This document shows positions 19,779 to 29,273 of a stretch of DNA of 64,000 bases, in pieces; position 1 is the stretch's first letter; each line of letters begins with the position of its first letter. The translations under genes were made by a program, and so were the position numbers. Origin of the DNA: Gracilariopsis chorda (Eukaryota > Rhodophyta > Florideophyceae > Gracilariales > Gracilariaceae); contig NBIV01000203.1 in assembly GCA_003194525.1 (NCBI GenBank), forward strand, positions 48,716-112,715, in the 5' to 3' direction. The notes under the pieces were generated by a model that saw nothing but the letters and a program-made list of their open reading frames with translations, was not told the origin of the DNA and searched no databases.

Positions 19779-22688
19779 ATGGACGCGCTGGCTTTCGCTG
19801 CCGCCAACGGTAAGCGCTCTGCAACTTCCTCCTCTTCTTCTTCGCTGCCCAATGGAAACGCCCGCGCGCCGGCTGCCAGCTTGACGCTGCGCTTCTGCGT
19901 CACCGCCTCCACCACGCCCGGGCAGCATGTTTTCCTGTGCCTGCAAAACGGGCAGCCCACGACAACCATCGACACCCGCAACGCCGTTTCCTTATCGTTC
20001 GAGTCGCCCGGAGTATGGACCGCTCAAGTCGTTCGACCCGTTTCCCTTCACTCCTTGAAATACAAGTACTTTATCAAGGAGCATGACCTCGTCGTGTGGG
20101 AGTCCGGCTCGTTCAGGCAACTGTGCATATCCGACTACACGCTGTGCGAACGCTTGTTGGTCAGAGACGTGTGGCGTGCTGCCCCGGATGTGTCCAGAGA
20201 GCTGTTTGCCACCAGTGCGTTCACCGACGTGGTTTTTCGAAGGGACAAACGCCAATCCAAAACTCAATTCGAACAAATGCAAACTCACGCCATTCACCAC
20301 TCCCAACAGCTCACCTCGCCGTCATTCATCGTGCGCTTTACCGCCTTTGCGCCGCGCGTGCAACCGGGCGATCAGATTTGTGTTCTCGGCGACTGCGAAC
20401 AGCTGGCAAACTCAAATGCCTCTAGAGCAATCCCGCTCTGTGATTACCACGCCCCGGAATGGTCTGTTTGCGTCGCCTTTCCCGCAGATGTCACGCACAT
20501 TAACTATCGTTTCGTCATTCGTCGCGACGGCATTCCCCTCATTGAAGACTCTGTTCACCGTGTGCTACAGCTCAATCATGAGGACAAGCGCTTTGTAACT
20601 ACCTCTCAATCGCAGCCAGGTGCGCAGAACGCGCTTCCATTCATATGCGCACCTTGTGAAACCGGCTTTCAATTCCCCACCAAGTGGAAGGGCGCCGGTA
20701 TTGCGCTGCCTGTTTTTTCCATTCGCTCCACAACTTCTTGCGGCGTCGGTGAGTTTACTGACTTGCCCAAAGTGGTTGATTTTTGCAAAAAGGCTGGATA
20801 TCAGCTGTTGCAACTGCTTCCCGTCAATGATACCACCGCCAATAATACCGCCAAGGACAGTTATCCCTACTCCGCCGTCTCCAGTTTTGCCTTGCATCCG
20901 CAGTACCTCAACATTGATGCGCTAGGTGATTTGCCACCGCATCTGAACAGCGAGTATGAAACCACGAGGAAGCAATTGAACGAGTTGCCTGAGATTGACT
21001 ATGTGAAAGTTATTACCGCCAAACTAAGCTTTATCAAACGAATGTACACCTTGCAGAGAGATGACTTTCTCAAGAGCAGACCGTTCCTTGATTGGTTTGA
21101 ACAGCATCAGGCTTGGCTAGTCCCGTATGCGCTCTTCAGGTTTTTTATGGAGATCAACGGTAGTGCCAAGTATGACCAGTGGGGGGCGAGAAGTTCCGTC
21201 ACGCTTGAAGAAATGAAGAAACTGGCCTCTCCACATACCTTTCATTTCGAGTATCTAGCTTTGACCTACTACACTCAGTACCATCTTCACAAACAACTCA
21301 AAGCGGCTGCGGATTACGCTGCCACTCATCAGGTCGTCTTCAAAGGCGATTTGCCTATCGGTGTCAACAGGTATTGTGCAGATACTTGGGTCAATCCGCA
21401 TTTATTCCGTTTGCACATGCAGGCGGGCGCACCTCCGGATTTCTTCTCAGTGCATGGTCAGAACTGGTTTTTCCCGACCTACCATTGGGATGCTATGAAG
21501 CAGGACAACTACGCCTGGTGGCGCAGTCGTCTGGGGCATATGAGCAATTACTTCCATGCCTACCGAATCGACCATATTCTCGGTTTCTTCCGTATCTGGG
21601 AGATTCCGGACAAGTATCGCACCGGCATGGCGGGCCGATTCTACCCAGCCTATGGCGTCACCCGCCAGGAACTTGAATCACTTGGGCTATGGGATATTGA
21701 GCGGTATACGAAGCCTTACATAACGGATGGCTTGTTGCATGAAATGTTCCATGAACATTGGTGGAAGATTAAGGAACGCTTCTTTGAACCGATTTACGAT
21801 CGATTACGGTTCAAGGAAGAATACAACACGGAAACGAAAATGGTACAGGCGTTGCAGCTTCCCAGTGATGCACCGGAGACTGAAAGGGAGTATGGTGAGT
21901 TTGTGCTCAAGCAGATGGTTGCCCTTTTCAACAACGTTTGCTTACTGGACGATGTGGGCGATCCAAACGTTTTCCACCCACGCTTCAAGCTACACACGAC
22001 AACAAGCTACATGGAACTTCCTTCTGAAGATTGGAAGAGAGCCTTGCACCATCTGCACGACGATTACATGTACCATCGACAGGATGAACTTTGGAAGAAG
22101 AACGGTCTGGAGCGTTTACCAATGATGAAATCGGCAAGCCAAATGCTAGTGTGTGGAGAGGACCTGGGTCTGATACCGAAGTGTGTCCCGTCAGTGATGA
22201 AGGAGACATGCATCCTCAGCCTCGCCGTGCAACGCATGCCTGACGGCGATGCGGAGTTTGGAATTCCGTCAGAGTACAAATACGAATGTGTAGCAACAAC
22301 CTCCTCACATGACACTAGCACATTCCGCGGTTGGTGGGAAGAGATGCCCGCTGACCAACGCTTGCGCTATTGGCAGGAAGTGATGAAACAAGACGGGCGC
22401 AATCCACCGCCGACAGAATGCCAAACAGAGGTTTGTGAATGGGCTATCAAGGATCATCTTGAATGCCCGGCTATGTGGACCATCTTCCCATTGCAGGATT
22501 TACTGGGAATTGATACTAAGCTGAGAAGAAAGAATGCTGCAGAGGAGCAAATCAATGACCCGTCTAACCCTAGTCACATCTGGCGCTTTAGGTTGCATTT
22601 GAACATTGAGGACCTTTTGAAGAGTGAGGAATTTGTTAAGAGGTTAGCAAACATGAACAAGAAGGCAAATAGAGGAGCGACGTATTGA
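19779..22688 (+). CDS. DPE2: Cytosolic 4-alpha-glucanotransferase (disproportionating enzyme 2)
   Basis: 969 residues from the ATG at 19779 (MDALAFAAANG). The frame opens 45 codons earlier, but that extension looks untranslated. Architecture is typical of DPE2: two starch-binding CBM20 domains (about residues 30-140 and 180-290), then a GH77 amylomaltase domain (about 305-950) with the long insertion of this subfamily. The nucleophile is D598 (AYRIDHILGFF), the acid/base E794 (GEDLGLIP) and the third acid D845 (SSHDTSTFRGWW). The enzyme releases glucose from maltose and passes the other glucosyl unit to a glucan acceptor, a key step of starch or glycogen breakdown in the cytosol. In red algae, floridean starch is cytosolic, so this would be its natural place. 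No transit peptide is apparent. Convergent with the FAM98-like gene, 148 bp apart. Confidence 0.96.
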   Translation: MDALAFAAANGKRSATSSSSSSLPNGNARAPAASLTLRFCVTASTTPGQHVFLCLQNGQPTTTIDTRNAVSLSFESPGVWTAQVVRPVSLHSLKYKYFIKEHDLVVWESGSFRQLCISDYTLCERLLVRDVWRAAPDVSRELFATSAFTDVVFRRDKRQSKTQFEQMQTHAIHHSQQLTSPSFIVRFTAFAPRVQPGDQICVLGDCEQLANSNASRAIPLCDYHAPEWSVCVAFPADVTHINYRFVIRRDGIPLIEDSVHRVLQLNHEDKRFVTTSQSQPGAQNALPFICAPCETGFQFPTKWKGAGIALPVFSIRSTTSCGVGEFTDLPKVVDFCKKAGYQLLQLLPVNDTTANNTAKDSYPYSAVSSFALHPQYLNIDALGDLPPHLNSEYETTRKQLNELPEIDYVKVITAKLSFIKRMYTLQRDDFLKSRPFLDWFEQHQAWLVPYALFRFFMEINGSAKYDQWGARSSVTLEEMKKLASPHTFHFEYLALTYYTQYHLHKQLKAAADYAATHQVVFKGDLPIGVNRYCADTWVNPHLFRLHMQAGAPPDFFSVHGQNWFFPTYHWDAMKQDNYAWWRSRLGHMSNYFHAYRIDHILGFFRIWEIPDKYRTGMAGRFYPAYGVTRQELESLGLWDIERYTKPYITDGLLHEMFHEHWWKIKERFFEPIYDRLRFKEEYNTETKMVQALQLPSDAPETEREYGEFVLKQMVALFNNVCLLDDVGDPNVFHPRFKLHTTTSYMELPSEDWKRALHHLHDDYMYHRQDELWKKNGLERLPMMKSASQMLVCGEDLGLIPKCVPSVMKETCILSLAVQRMPDGDAEFGIPSEYKYECVATTSSHDTSTFRGWWEEMPADQRLRYWQEVMKQDGRNPPPTECQTEVCEWAIKDHLECPAMWTIFPLQDLLGIDTKLRRKNAAEEQINDPSNPSHIWRFRLHLNIEDLLKSEEFVKRLANMNKKANRGATY

Positions 22689-22836
22689 TGACGGGTGAAC
22701 TAAAGGCAGCCAGTTAGTGTCATACATGCCATTTTTCTGTCTCTTATGCTGTGAAGCTGTCATCGCTAACGAAGCATACCCAAGCTGTGTGCCGTTGCAA
22801 AAGTTCTATATGAGACGATGAAGGCAAATCTACTAC

Positions 22837-23733
22837 CTACGCCTTACGCTTTTTCTTGTGTCCTTTTCCCTTCCCTTTTCCTTTGCCCGGATTGCGTTCT
22901 TGCCAGGTTGGAACGCGTCCTCTAAAATGCGGCATGCTTCCTGCAACGGCGAGTCTTCCACCTCGGTCCGGAACTTGTCCCATAAGGAACGATTTGACTT
23001 CGTCAGCGTCCACAGTTGCAGCGACGGGCGGATCAGCGAGCAGCCATTGTCGTGCGGCTAGTGCTTCGTAGAGTTCGACAGAACTGATCCTTTCCAGTTG
23101 TTCTGCCCGTAGTTTAAGACTTTCAAATTGTTTCTGGTGCTTCTTCACTGCGTTGGAACGTGCAAAAGTAGAAAGCGTTACATTGAATCGAGTGAGCAAC
23201 ATGTTTCGACGGACCACATGCTCTTTTTGTAACTTGTCCAGTATTTCGGTACATGTAGAGATCTGGTCTGCGGACAGAGTTTGCGGCACAAGTGGGGAGC
23301 CTAACCTCGCATGCAGTGTGTCTTGCGAGGCTTCAGCTTCAATCCTGGACACTATGTTCTTGATGATATTCGCAACATCGGCTTCTTCGAAGCTTTGCTT
23401 CTGCGATGGGGGAATTTCCAGCGAAGCGCACATGCGCGAGACCGCGTCCGTCAGAAGCTCATCTTTTGGGTCATGTTGTTCTTGCGTTTGGTCATGCTGT
23501 AAGATCCTGTGCGTCTGTAGGGTGGACAGGAGAAACTGTGACACGGCAGCGCGGTCTTTGGGATCTCCTTCGAAGCCAACCGAGCGCAGCCCGACATCGG
23601 GCAGCGTATCTGTGATTGTGGAATTGGGATCAAGCTCGGACAGAATAGAGGATACGAATATTTTGTGTTGTTCGTCATCTTCAGCAAGCGGAACGCCAAG
23701 TATCTCAGCAGTTTCTTCAACACTCAGAGCCAT
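22837..23733 (-). CDS. FAM98-like protein
   Basis: 298 residues from the ATG at 23733 (MALSVEETAEILG). The central segment HVVRRNMLLTRFNVTLSTFARSN and the following coiled region LKLRAEQLERI match the conserved core of FAM98 (DUF2465) as I remember it. The C-terminal tail is basic and glycine/lysine-rich (GKGKGKGKGHKKKRKA), like the low-complexity RNA-binding tails of FAM98A/B. In animals FAM98 belongs to the tRNA-splicing ligase complex with RTCB, DDX1 and CGI-99. That role is known for animals and only inferred here. The DDX1/RTCB partners are not in this window. The family call is moderately secure. Confidence 0.65.
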   Translation of the reverse strand: MALSVEETAEILGVPLAEDDEQHKIFVSSILSELDPNSTITDTLPDVGLRSVGFEGDPKDRAAVSQFLLSTLQTHRILQHDQTQEQHDPKDELLTDAVSRMCASLEIPPSQKQSFEEADVANIIKNIVSRIEAEASQDTLHARLGSPLVPQTLSADQISTCTEILDKLQKEHVVRRNMLLTRFNVTLSTFARSNAVKKHQKQFESLKLRAEQLERISSVELYEALAARQWLLADPPVAATVDADEVKSFLMGQVPDRGGRLAVAGSMPHFRGRVPTWQERNPGKGKGKGKGHKKKRKA

Positions 23734-24121
23734 GTAGAAATATATGTGTCGAACGTGATATTCCTCGGAAGGGCATGGGAAAGCAGCAAGTGCAGTATCA
23801 CGGTAAGGGGTTACGTTCAAAAGGGTTTGGCATGAAAATTGGCTAGCCTCGGCACAGACGTTCTTCACAGCCTACGTTGCGTAGCTAGCAATCCTTTATC
23901 TACTGCGTCTGTGTGTGCGCAGCTGGTAAAGGGTTACATACAAGTACCTTTGTACAGGGCTATACAGAGCTAAGATTGTCGCCACGAAGCGTTTCCGCAT
24001 CGACCTCACTTAGTCTGCGGTGATGCGCTGGCATCTTGCGTACTGAATTTCACGCAAGTAATGATGTAGATGGGACAAGTAGGAGAAGGTCGGTTGGCAC
24101 ATCCACGTGCACGGGAACTGT

Positions 24122-24868
24122 TTATTGTTGGAACGCCTGTCTTTTACCGGTTGTAACGTCGCTTGGCACGTCTTCAAACTGCTTCATGACGGCTTCGCGC
24201 AGGCCACTATCTCCCCCAGTGGCCTCCACCTGACTTATGAGCTTCTCTAATTCACTCTTGCTCAATCCAATGTCTTTCGCGAGTCCAGTGATCATGTTCG
24301 CACTCATCTGCGCCTCGTCTTCTCCTTTCAACTCCATTCCCTCCATGCTCTGCCGTAACTCCTGTCTAACTAAGCGCCCAGCGTTTCTGCTTTCCGCTGG
24401 TATCAAACTTTCAGCATTGTTGAGGATTCTTTGCTTAAAGTCGACCTCTGTCTGGTTCTTTCCCGTGATGGGGAGCCTTTCTCCGCGGCTTTCCGCGAGT
24501 GATCGCAGCATATGGAGTCTCTTTTCATGCGCATCTAACACCTGTTTGGTAGCTCTTATCCGCGCCGTGCATCGGACGTTTTCCATATGTAGTAGGAGCT
24601 ATAGAAGTCGTTAGCTAGATGTTTGAGCTTATTTTGTGAATCGTTTACCGTATGTCCCTCAAGCAGAGGACACCGAGGGTTAGTGCTGCCCTGAACTTAC
24701 CTGTTCTGCTCTGGCATGTTGTACCTCCATCATCACTCTAGATCGTACCGCTGCTCGCTTCGCGCGCAACGCTGCTCGATGCTGTGCTATTCTGAGCGAC
24801 CTCTGTGCTTCGCGAACTTCAGCCAGCTGCTGGAAGAGACGCGTCCCTTGCAAGAAGCGCCACAGCAT
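24122..24868 (-). CDS. Spliced helical protein of unknown function (two exons)
   Basis: Exon 1 is 24868-24701 and exon 2 is 24598-24122, joined in phase 0 to a 214-residue protein. The 102-bp intron (24700-24599) has a perfect donor CAG|GTAAGT, a CTAAC branch-like motif and the acceptor TTCTATAG. The product is almost wholly helical by appearance: a basic N-terminal half (LRAKRAAVRSRVMMEVQHARAEQ) and a more acidic second half (MEGMELKGEDEAQMSANMITGLAKDIGLSKSELEKLI). Length, charge polarity and coiled-coil character recall ESCRT-III/CHMP proteins, but no MIM motif or family signature can be pointed to. It could equally be another coiled-coil factor. Confidence 0.6.
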
Positions 24869-25284
24869 TGTTAATAGGTAAGCCTAACCACACTGAAATT
24901 GCCTCTTCCGCCGTGCTTTGGGCGAGGACATGAGGATAGAGCTGTCAAAGTTTGGGTTTTTACTGTTTTTGGTGATGGATTTTGTGCCTTTCTGCTTTTG
25001 AACCGTGGCACTGGCCCTCACAAGCTCCAGGAAGGCGGTCATGAAGCTTCTCATTCATTCGCTCTCGCGCTGCTTCTGTGTACATAGATCTCAGCTTTCA
25101 CGACCCGAGCAAAAGCTCCATACATGTCGCCCCGCAGCTGCGTTGCCGTGGTCGCCCGCCGGTATCCGTTGCCCTTGAATCGATACGGTGCACGTGGCTC
25201 TCGCTTCACTCTATAAGCGCTCTAGTCGAATGCGAAGCATGTTCAGTGTAGTTGTTGCTGTGTTTCCCATTTCTTCAGACTCTT
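24869..25284. other. Intergenic
   Basis: About 415 bp between the end of TRM112 and the start of the spliced helical gene, both on the minus strand. It should carry the promoter of the latter. No further feature recognised. Confidence 0.4.
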
Positions 25285-25719
25285 CTATTGTCCCTTATCG
25301 TCTACATCCATCGCTGCGTCACCACTGTTTGCATCATCTGCGCCCCCAGATTCCTTCCTTACTTCTGTGATAACCAAGTTCGGAATGCCGTTCTTCACAG
25401 CATATTCCGAGCCGTTCTCAGCTTTCAGTGTACCATCGACAACATGCCATTCCAGCAAAGCTCGGTGGATTGCTTTTAGAGTGGGTTCATCGAGCGTGTC
25501 CGGTTGGGGTGTGGATTCAGGCAATTTGGCCAACATATCTTCGTCTGGAAACTGAGCCGCGGCTTCGCGAAAGACTTCCCATTGTATGCGCGGTAGCATT
25601 CTCCGAATGAAAGCTTCTGAAAAAGGAACTTGCACATCATCGCATGTGGACGCCACCAGTTGAAGCGGATATGCTTTGGTGCGTGGGCAGTGCAGCATAT
25701 TGTGAGTGAGCAAACGCAT
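25285..25719 (-). CDS. TRM112: TRM112-like methyltransferase activator subunit
   Basis: 144 residues. The start MRLLTHNMLHCP and the blocks AFIRRMLPRIQWEVFREAA, HRALLEWHVVDGTLKA and VKNGIPNLVITE are the family signature (M-K-L-L-T-H-N, P-x-x-E-W, E-x-x-V-x-x-G-x-L, GIPNML). TRM112 is a small obligate partner that stabilises several methyltransferases for tRNA (Trm9, Trm11), rRNA (Bud23) and translation release factor eRF1 (Mtq2). The zinc-ribbon cysteines of the yeast protein are not kept: GTLKAENGSEYAV has no Cys where C-P-x-C is usual. The fold probably persists without metal. An acidic tail (GGADDANSGDAAMDVDD) extends the C-terminus. Divergent from DBP5. Confidence 0.93.
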   Translation of the reverse strand: MRLLTHNMLHCPRTKAYPLQLVASTCDDVQVPFSEAFIRRMLPRIQWEVFREAAAQFPDEDMLAKLPESTPQPDTLDEPTLKAIHRALLEWHVVDGTLKAENGSEYAVKNGIPNLVITEVRKESGGADDANSGDAAMDVDDKGQ

Positions 25720-26299
25720 CTTTGTCCTTTGAATGTCTGATTCTCCACCAACAAGTGCGCTTGATGGCTATCCTCTCAACTTTCAGCTTCTGGAGTCGAC
25801 GGACATGCACACGCCGACTCTTTAGATGAGCATGACAAACTGCGCACAAAGGTATAATTTTACATACAACACGACGACGATTGGTCTACTTTCGAAAATT
25901 TGAGCTGTCTAATGGGCCATTTTGGAAACTGCCTAATTCTTTTTGGAACTTGAATACTCGTGATCCCGCAAACCTTCAAACCTGCTCGCTCCCCTACTAG
26001 GAGTGAGTCTTGTAGAGTTACTCTTCTCTAAGCTCCGCACGCCGCGAGCTCTTGGCCTGCGTTCGAGACTACGTTGAGCTTTTTTGGGACCTGTTTCTTT
26101 GTGCCACAAGAACCGCTCGGTTTCGAAACCTGAGCTTCTCCTGACTCCGCTATTTTCTACCTTGCTCCGACTCTTTGTTCCACCCGCAAGCGCACACAAG
26201 TCCTCTATTGTCAAGACGACATTTGACCTACGCAGAAAGCCCCGGCAGTACCTTGTTTGATAACAAGGGGACGCTATCACGCCTTCCAAATCATTAACC
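25720..26299. promoter_or_regulatory. Divergent upstream region of TRM112 and DBP5
   Basis: 580 bp between two divergent housekeeping starts. Close to the DBP5 ATG a short hairpin CCTTGTT-TGAT-AACAAGG (about 26252-26269) could sit in its 5' leader. Other frames here show no family motif. Confidence 0.4.
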
Positions 26300-27784
26300 A
26301 TGGCGACCGAAGTCAAAGAATCTGACTCCAGTCTGCCGCCCACGGCTCAGCAACCATCAGATCCTGAGGATACTTTGACAGACGACCCCTCCGGTGAGAA
26401 GGCCAACGCTCCCCCACGCAAGGAGAAAGAGATTCCAAGCTCATCTAAACCTGAGGAAGACTGGGCGGAAAGCACCGATGAACTAACCACCGAGGATGAA
26501 CAATTGTTTTCTGGCATTGATCCGGGAGACGAAACTTCTCGGATTCAGGTTCTGCAGGCGGACCCAACCACACCGTATTACTCCGCTAACACATTTGAAG
26601 AGCTTGGTCTTAGCGAGGAATTAATGAAGGGCATTTATCATATGAAGTTCTCTAAGCCTTCCAAGATCCAGGCCACTAGCTTGCCAATGATTATCTCTTC
26701 TGATGGTGAATACAAGAATCTTATCGCACAGGCACACAATGGTTCAGGAAAAAGTGCGTCCTTTGTGCTCGGTATGTTATCACGCATCAACTACGATACA
26801 CAAAACACACAGGCCCTTTGCCTTGTTCCAACCCGTGAATTAGCGAGGCAGATTCGCGACGTAATTATGGCCCTCGGAAAGTTCACCCAAGTTACTGCAG
26901 CGCTTGCGATCAAGGCAACTGAAGAAGAACGGAAGCAGAACTGGGCGTCCCCGAGCACCGGTGTCATGAGTGAGCATATAGTCGTAGGAACTCCTGGCAA
27001 AGTAATGGAGTTCATCAAGAAAAGGAAGTTTGATACATCTTCAGTGAAGATCCTTGTCGTTGACGAGGCAGACGAGATGGTTGATATGCAGGGGATGGGT
27101 GATCAAACGATTCGTATCCGCAGAAACCTGCCAAAGAATGTGCAAGTATTGCTTTTCTCTGCAACCTACAAGGACGCAGTACGCAAGTTAGCTACTAGGC
27201 TAGCACCGAACGCTAATCAGATCACGATTAAGCGCGAAACGTTATCTCTTGACAAGGTTCAACAATATTATATTGACACTGGGAACAAAGAAGAGCGGTA
27301 TACTGTGCTTTCGGAGATATACGAGCTCCTGACTCTTGGTCAAAGTATCATTTTCGTTCGTACCAGGCATGAAGCTCATGCTCTTACTCAACGGTTGAGA
27401 AACTCGGGTCACACAGTCTCCGTTTTGTACGGTGGTGACATGAGCCCTGAGGAGCGAGATCGAGTCATCGATGAGTTTCGGGCAGGAATTACTCGCGTTC
27501 TTATCACTACAAACGTTCTGAGCCGTGGTGTAGATGTGCTTGCAGTCAATGCTGTTATCAACTACGACTTGCCCACAGATAAGTTCGGGAGAAACGCAGA
27601 TCCTGAAACCTATCTACATCGTATTGGACGAACTGGACGTTTCGGTCGAAAAGGAATTGCTATAAACTTCGTGTACGATGATCGAACAAAGAACATATTG
27701 AAGGATCTAGAGGATTATTACTCACGACAAGTGATCAAGGTTACAGATGTTGAAGAGCTTTCCGAGCGCATCGAAAAGCTTTGA
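26300..27784 (+). CDS. DBP5: DEAD-box RNA helicase DBP5/DDX19/LOS4
   Basis: 494 residues. An acidic, Pro/Ser-rich N-terminal tail (1-85) precedes two RecA-like domains. Motifs in order: TFEELGLSEELMKGI and PSKIQATSLPMII (Q motif); AHNGSGKS (Walker A, near 145-152, the form found in plant LOS4 and animal DDX19); PTRELARQ; VDEADEM (255-258); SAT (287-289); IIFVRTR; TNVLSRGVD; HRIGRTGRFGR; and the C-terminal DDRTKNILKDLEDYY. DBP5 remodels mRNPs on the cytoplasmic face of the nuclear pore during mRNA export, with Gle1 and inositol hexaphosphate. The AHNGSG P-loop and Q-x-Y-Y-I-D block separate it from eIF4A and other DEAD-box families. Intronless, good Kozak context (accATGgcg). Confidence 0.95.
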   Translation: MATEVKESDSSLPPTAQQPSDPEDTLTDDPSGEKANAPPRKEKEIPSSSKPEEDWAESTDELTTEDEQLFSGIDPGDETSRIQVLQADPTTPYYSANTFEELGLSEELMKGIYHMKFSKPSKIQATSLPMIISSDGEYKNLIAQAHNGSGKSASFVLGMLSRINYDTQNTQALCLVPTRELARQIRDVIMALGKFTQVTAALAIKATEEERKQNWASPSTGVMSEHIVVGTPGKVMEFIKKRKFDTSSVKILVVDEADEMVDMQGMGDQTIRIRRNLPKNVQVLLFSATYKDAVRKLATRLAPNANQITIKRETLSLDKVQQYYIDTGNKEERYTVLSEIYELLTLGQSIIFVRTRHEAHALTQRLRNSGHTVSVLYGGDMSPEERDRVIDEFRAGITRVLITTNVLSRGVDVLAVNAVINYDLPTDKFGRNADPETYLHRIGRTGRFGRKGIAINFVYDDRTKNILKDLEDYYSRQVIKVTDVEELSERIEKL

Positions 27785-28348
27785 ACTGGTGCACGTGGAT
27801 GTACTGAGCTCTGTGCGTATTCTGGAATGCCTCTTGTTGTTACAAGAATACGGGATTGTGTTACGGGAAACGCCTACCGCTGACTGTAACTTCTCTTGCA
27901 AACAGATGGAAAAAGCACTGGACTTTTGACAGACGTAGGGATCCAGTCTTTCATGTCTGAAATGATGATTCGGTAACTGAGATGAAGGCAAACAAGAAGT
28001 AAATGACTCAAGGCTTTATCCTACAAGCATAACTCGGGCGTTGTTGCTCCTCCGTGTGTCATAACTTATTGGAACCGTGGTGATGTTAAATACTCTATGT
28101 GTTGTGAAGTTATCTTAGTTAGAACTGTTACAAGGTTCCAGTCCGTGCTCTGTAATAACAGAAGCAGAATGTTTTCGGTGGTGATTGTCACCAGTTGTAA
28201 GGGACGACCATAACTGTACCATTACGAACTGGAGAGACAAGACCACAGTTAAGGTTTAGAGTACCAAGGGTACATGTGTGCCAGTGGACATGCGCCGCAC
28301 TGTGACACGAGAAAAGTTAGAAGCCGTGGGGCTGCTGTACAAGGAGTA
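27785..28348. other. Convergent 3' region of DBP5 and the zinc-finger gene
   Basis: About 560 bp between two convergent genes. No gene recognised; presumably both 3' untranslated regions. Confidence 0.4.
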
Positions 28349-29273
28349 TTACATCAGGTTGTATTGAGAAACGGGCATCGCCACCGCCTCAACAGCAGCC
28401 CGGAGAGTAGCATCTCGTGCGATAGATTCCAATTCTGCGTTCTCAGCATCATCTGGGCTCGATACGAGGAAGAGCATAACATCGGAGTGATCATTCAGTG
28501 GATCCTCGGTAAACGCAGGAAAATCAGGGGGCTGTAATCCGTCTACATTCTCCAGAATCTCCGTCTGGCCCGAAAGCTCATCGGGGAAGATATCAAAAAG
28601 AGCGGTATCCACCGATTCATATTCATGTCCTTGCCTGACTGGATCGGCCGAAATGGATAGAAGTGGAGGGGATTCAGGCTGCGCAAAAGGTTCAATAACT
28701 GAGTCTCTGGGTGCTGAGGGCGAGACCGCATTCTGTCGCTTCTTAGCGGTTTTGGTCTTTCGTTTACGTTGCGATTTCTTGATACCACCCAGGTCCGACA
28801 ACGGGCGTGTTGCCACGACGGACTTCTTCGGTGAGCTAGTTGTTCTAGTAGCGGATTTACTTCCGTTTGCATCCGTTGAAGTCTTCAGGCTTACCCCTGC
28901 AGTTTCGCTTGCGTCATGATGTGCCCTAACATGATGAGCCATAGAGCTCCTCCATCTGAACTGCTTCGAACAATTGCGGACCGGGCATGAATACGGTGTT
29001 TCACCTGTATGTTTCCGAAAGTGTACCTTTAGGTTGTACATCCTATCAAAAGTCTTCAGCAGAGATGTTATCGTTCGAAAGGATCAGTTAGCACACATTC
29101 GCGGAGAAATTTGAAAAGAACTAATGAGTCTAAAGACTTACCTTGCTGCAAACAGGACAGATATTCCCGGAGGTCGAACGAGGTGTGGTAACCTGAACGA
29201 CAGGTTGAAACTGTTGATGTTGTTGAAGGTTGTACATCCCACTCATGTTTGCTGAAGCAATAGACTTCTCCAT
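28349..29273 (-). CDS. C2H2 zinc-finger protein, two exons
   Basis: Exon 1 is 29273-29142 (44 codons) and exon 2 is 29053-28349, joined in phase 0 to 278 residues. The 88-bp intron (29141-29054) has donor AAG|GTAAGT, a CTAAC motif and acceptor CTGAAG. Splicing is strongly supported because it completes the first zinc finger: C39-P-V-C42 from exon 1 and H55/H59 from exon 2. The second finger is C67-x4-C72-x12-H85-x3-H89, joined by the linker TGETPYS. After the fingers come a basic Lys/Arg/Ser-rich region (KKSQRKRKTKTAKKRQ), a possible nuclear localisation signal, and an acidic C-terminal half that could activate transcription. It is probably a sequence-specific transcription factor; targets are unknown. 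Confidence 0.85.
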
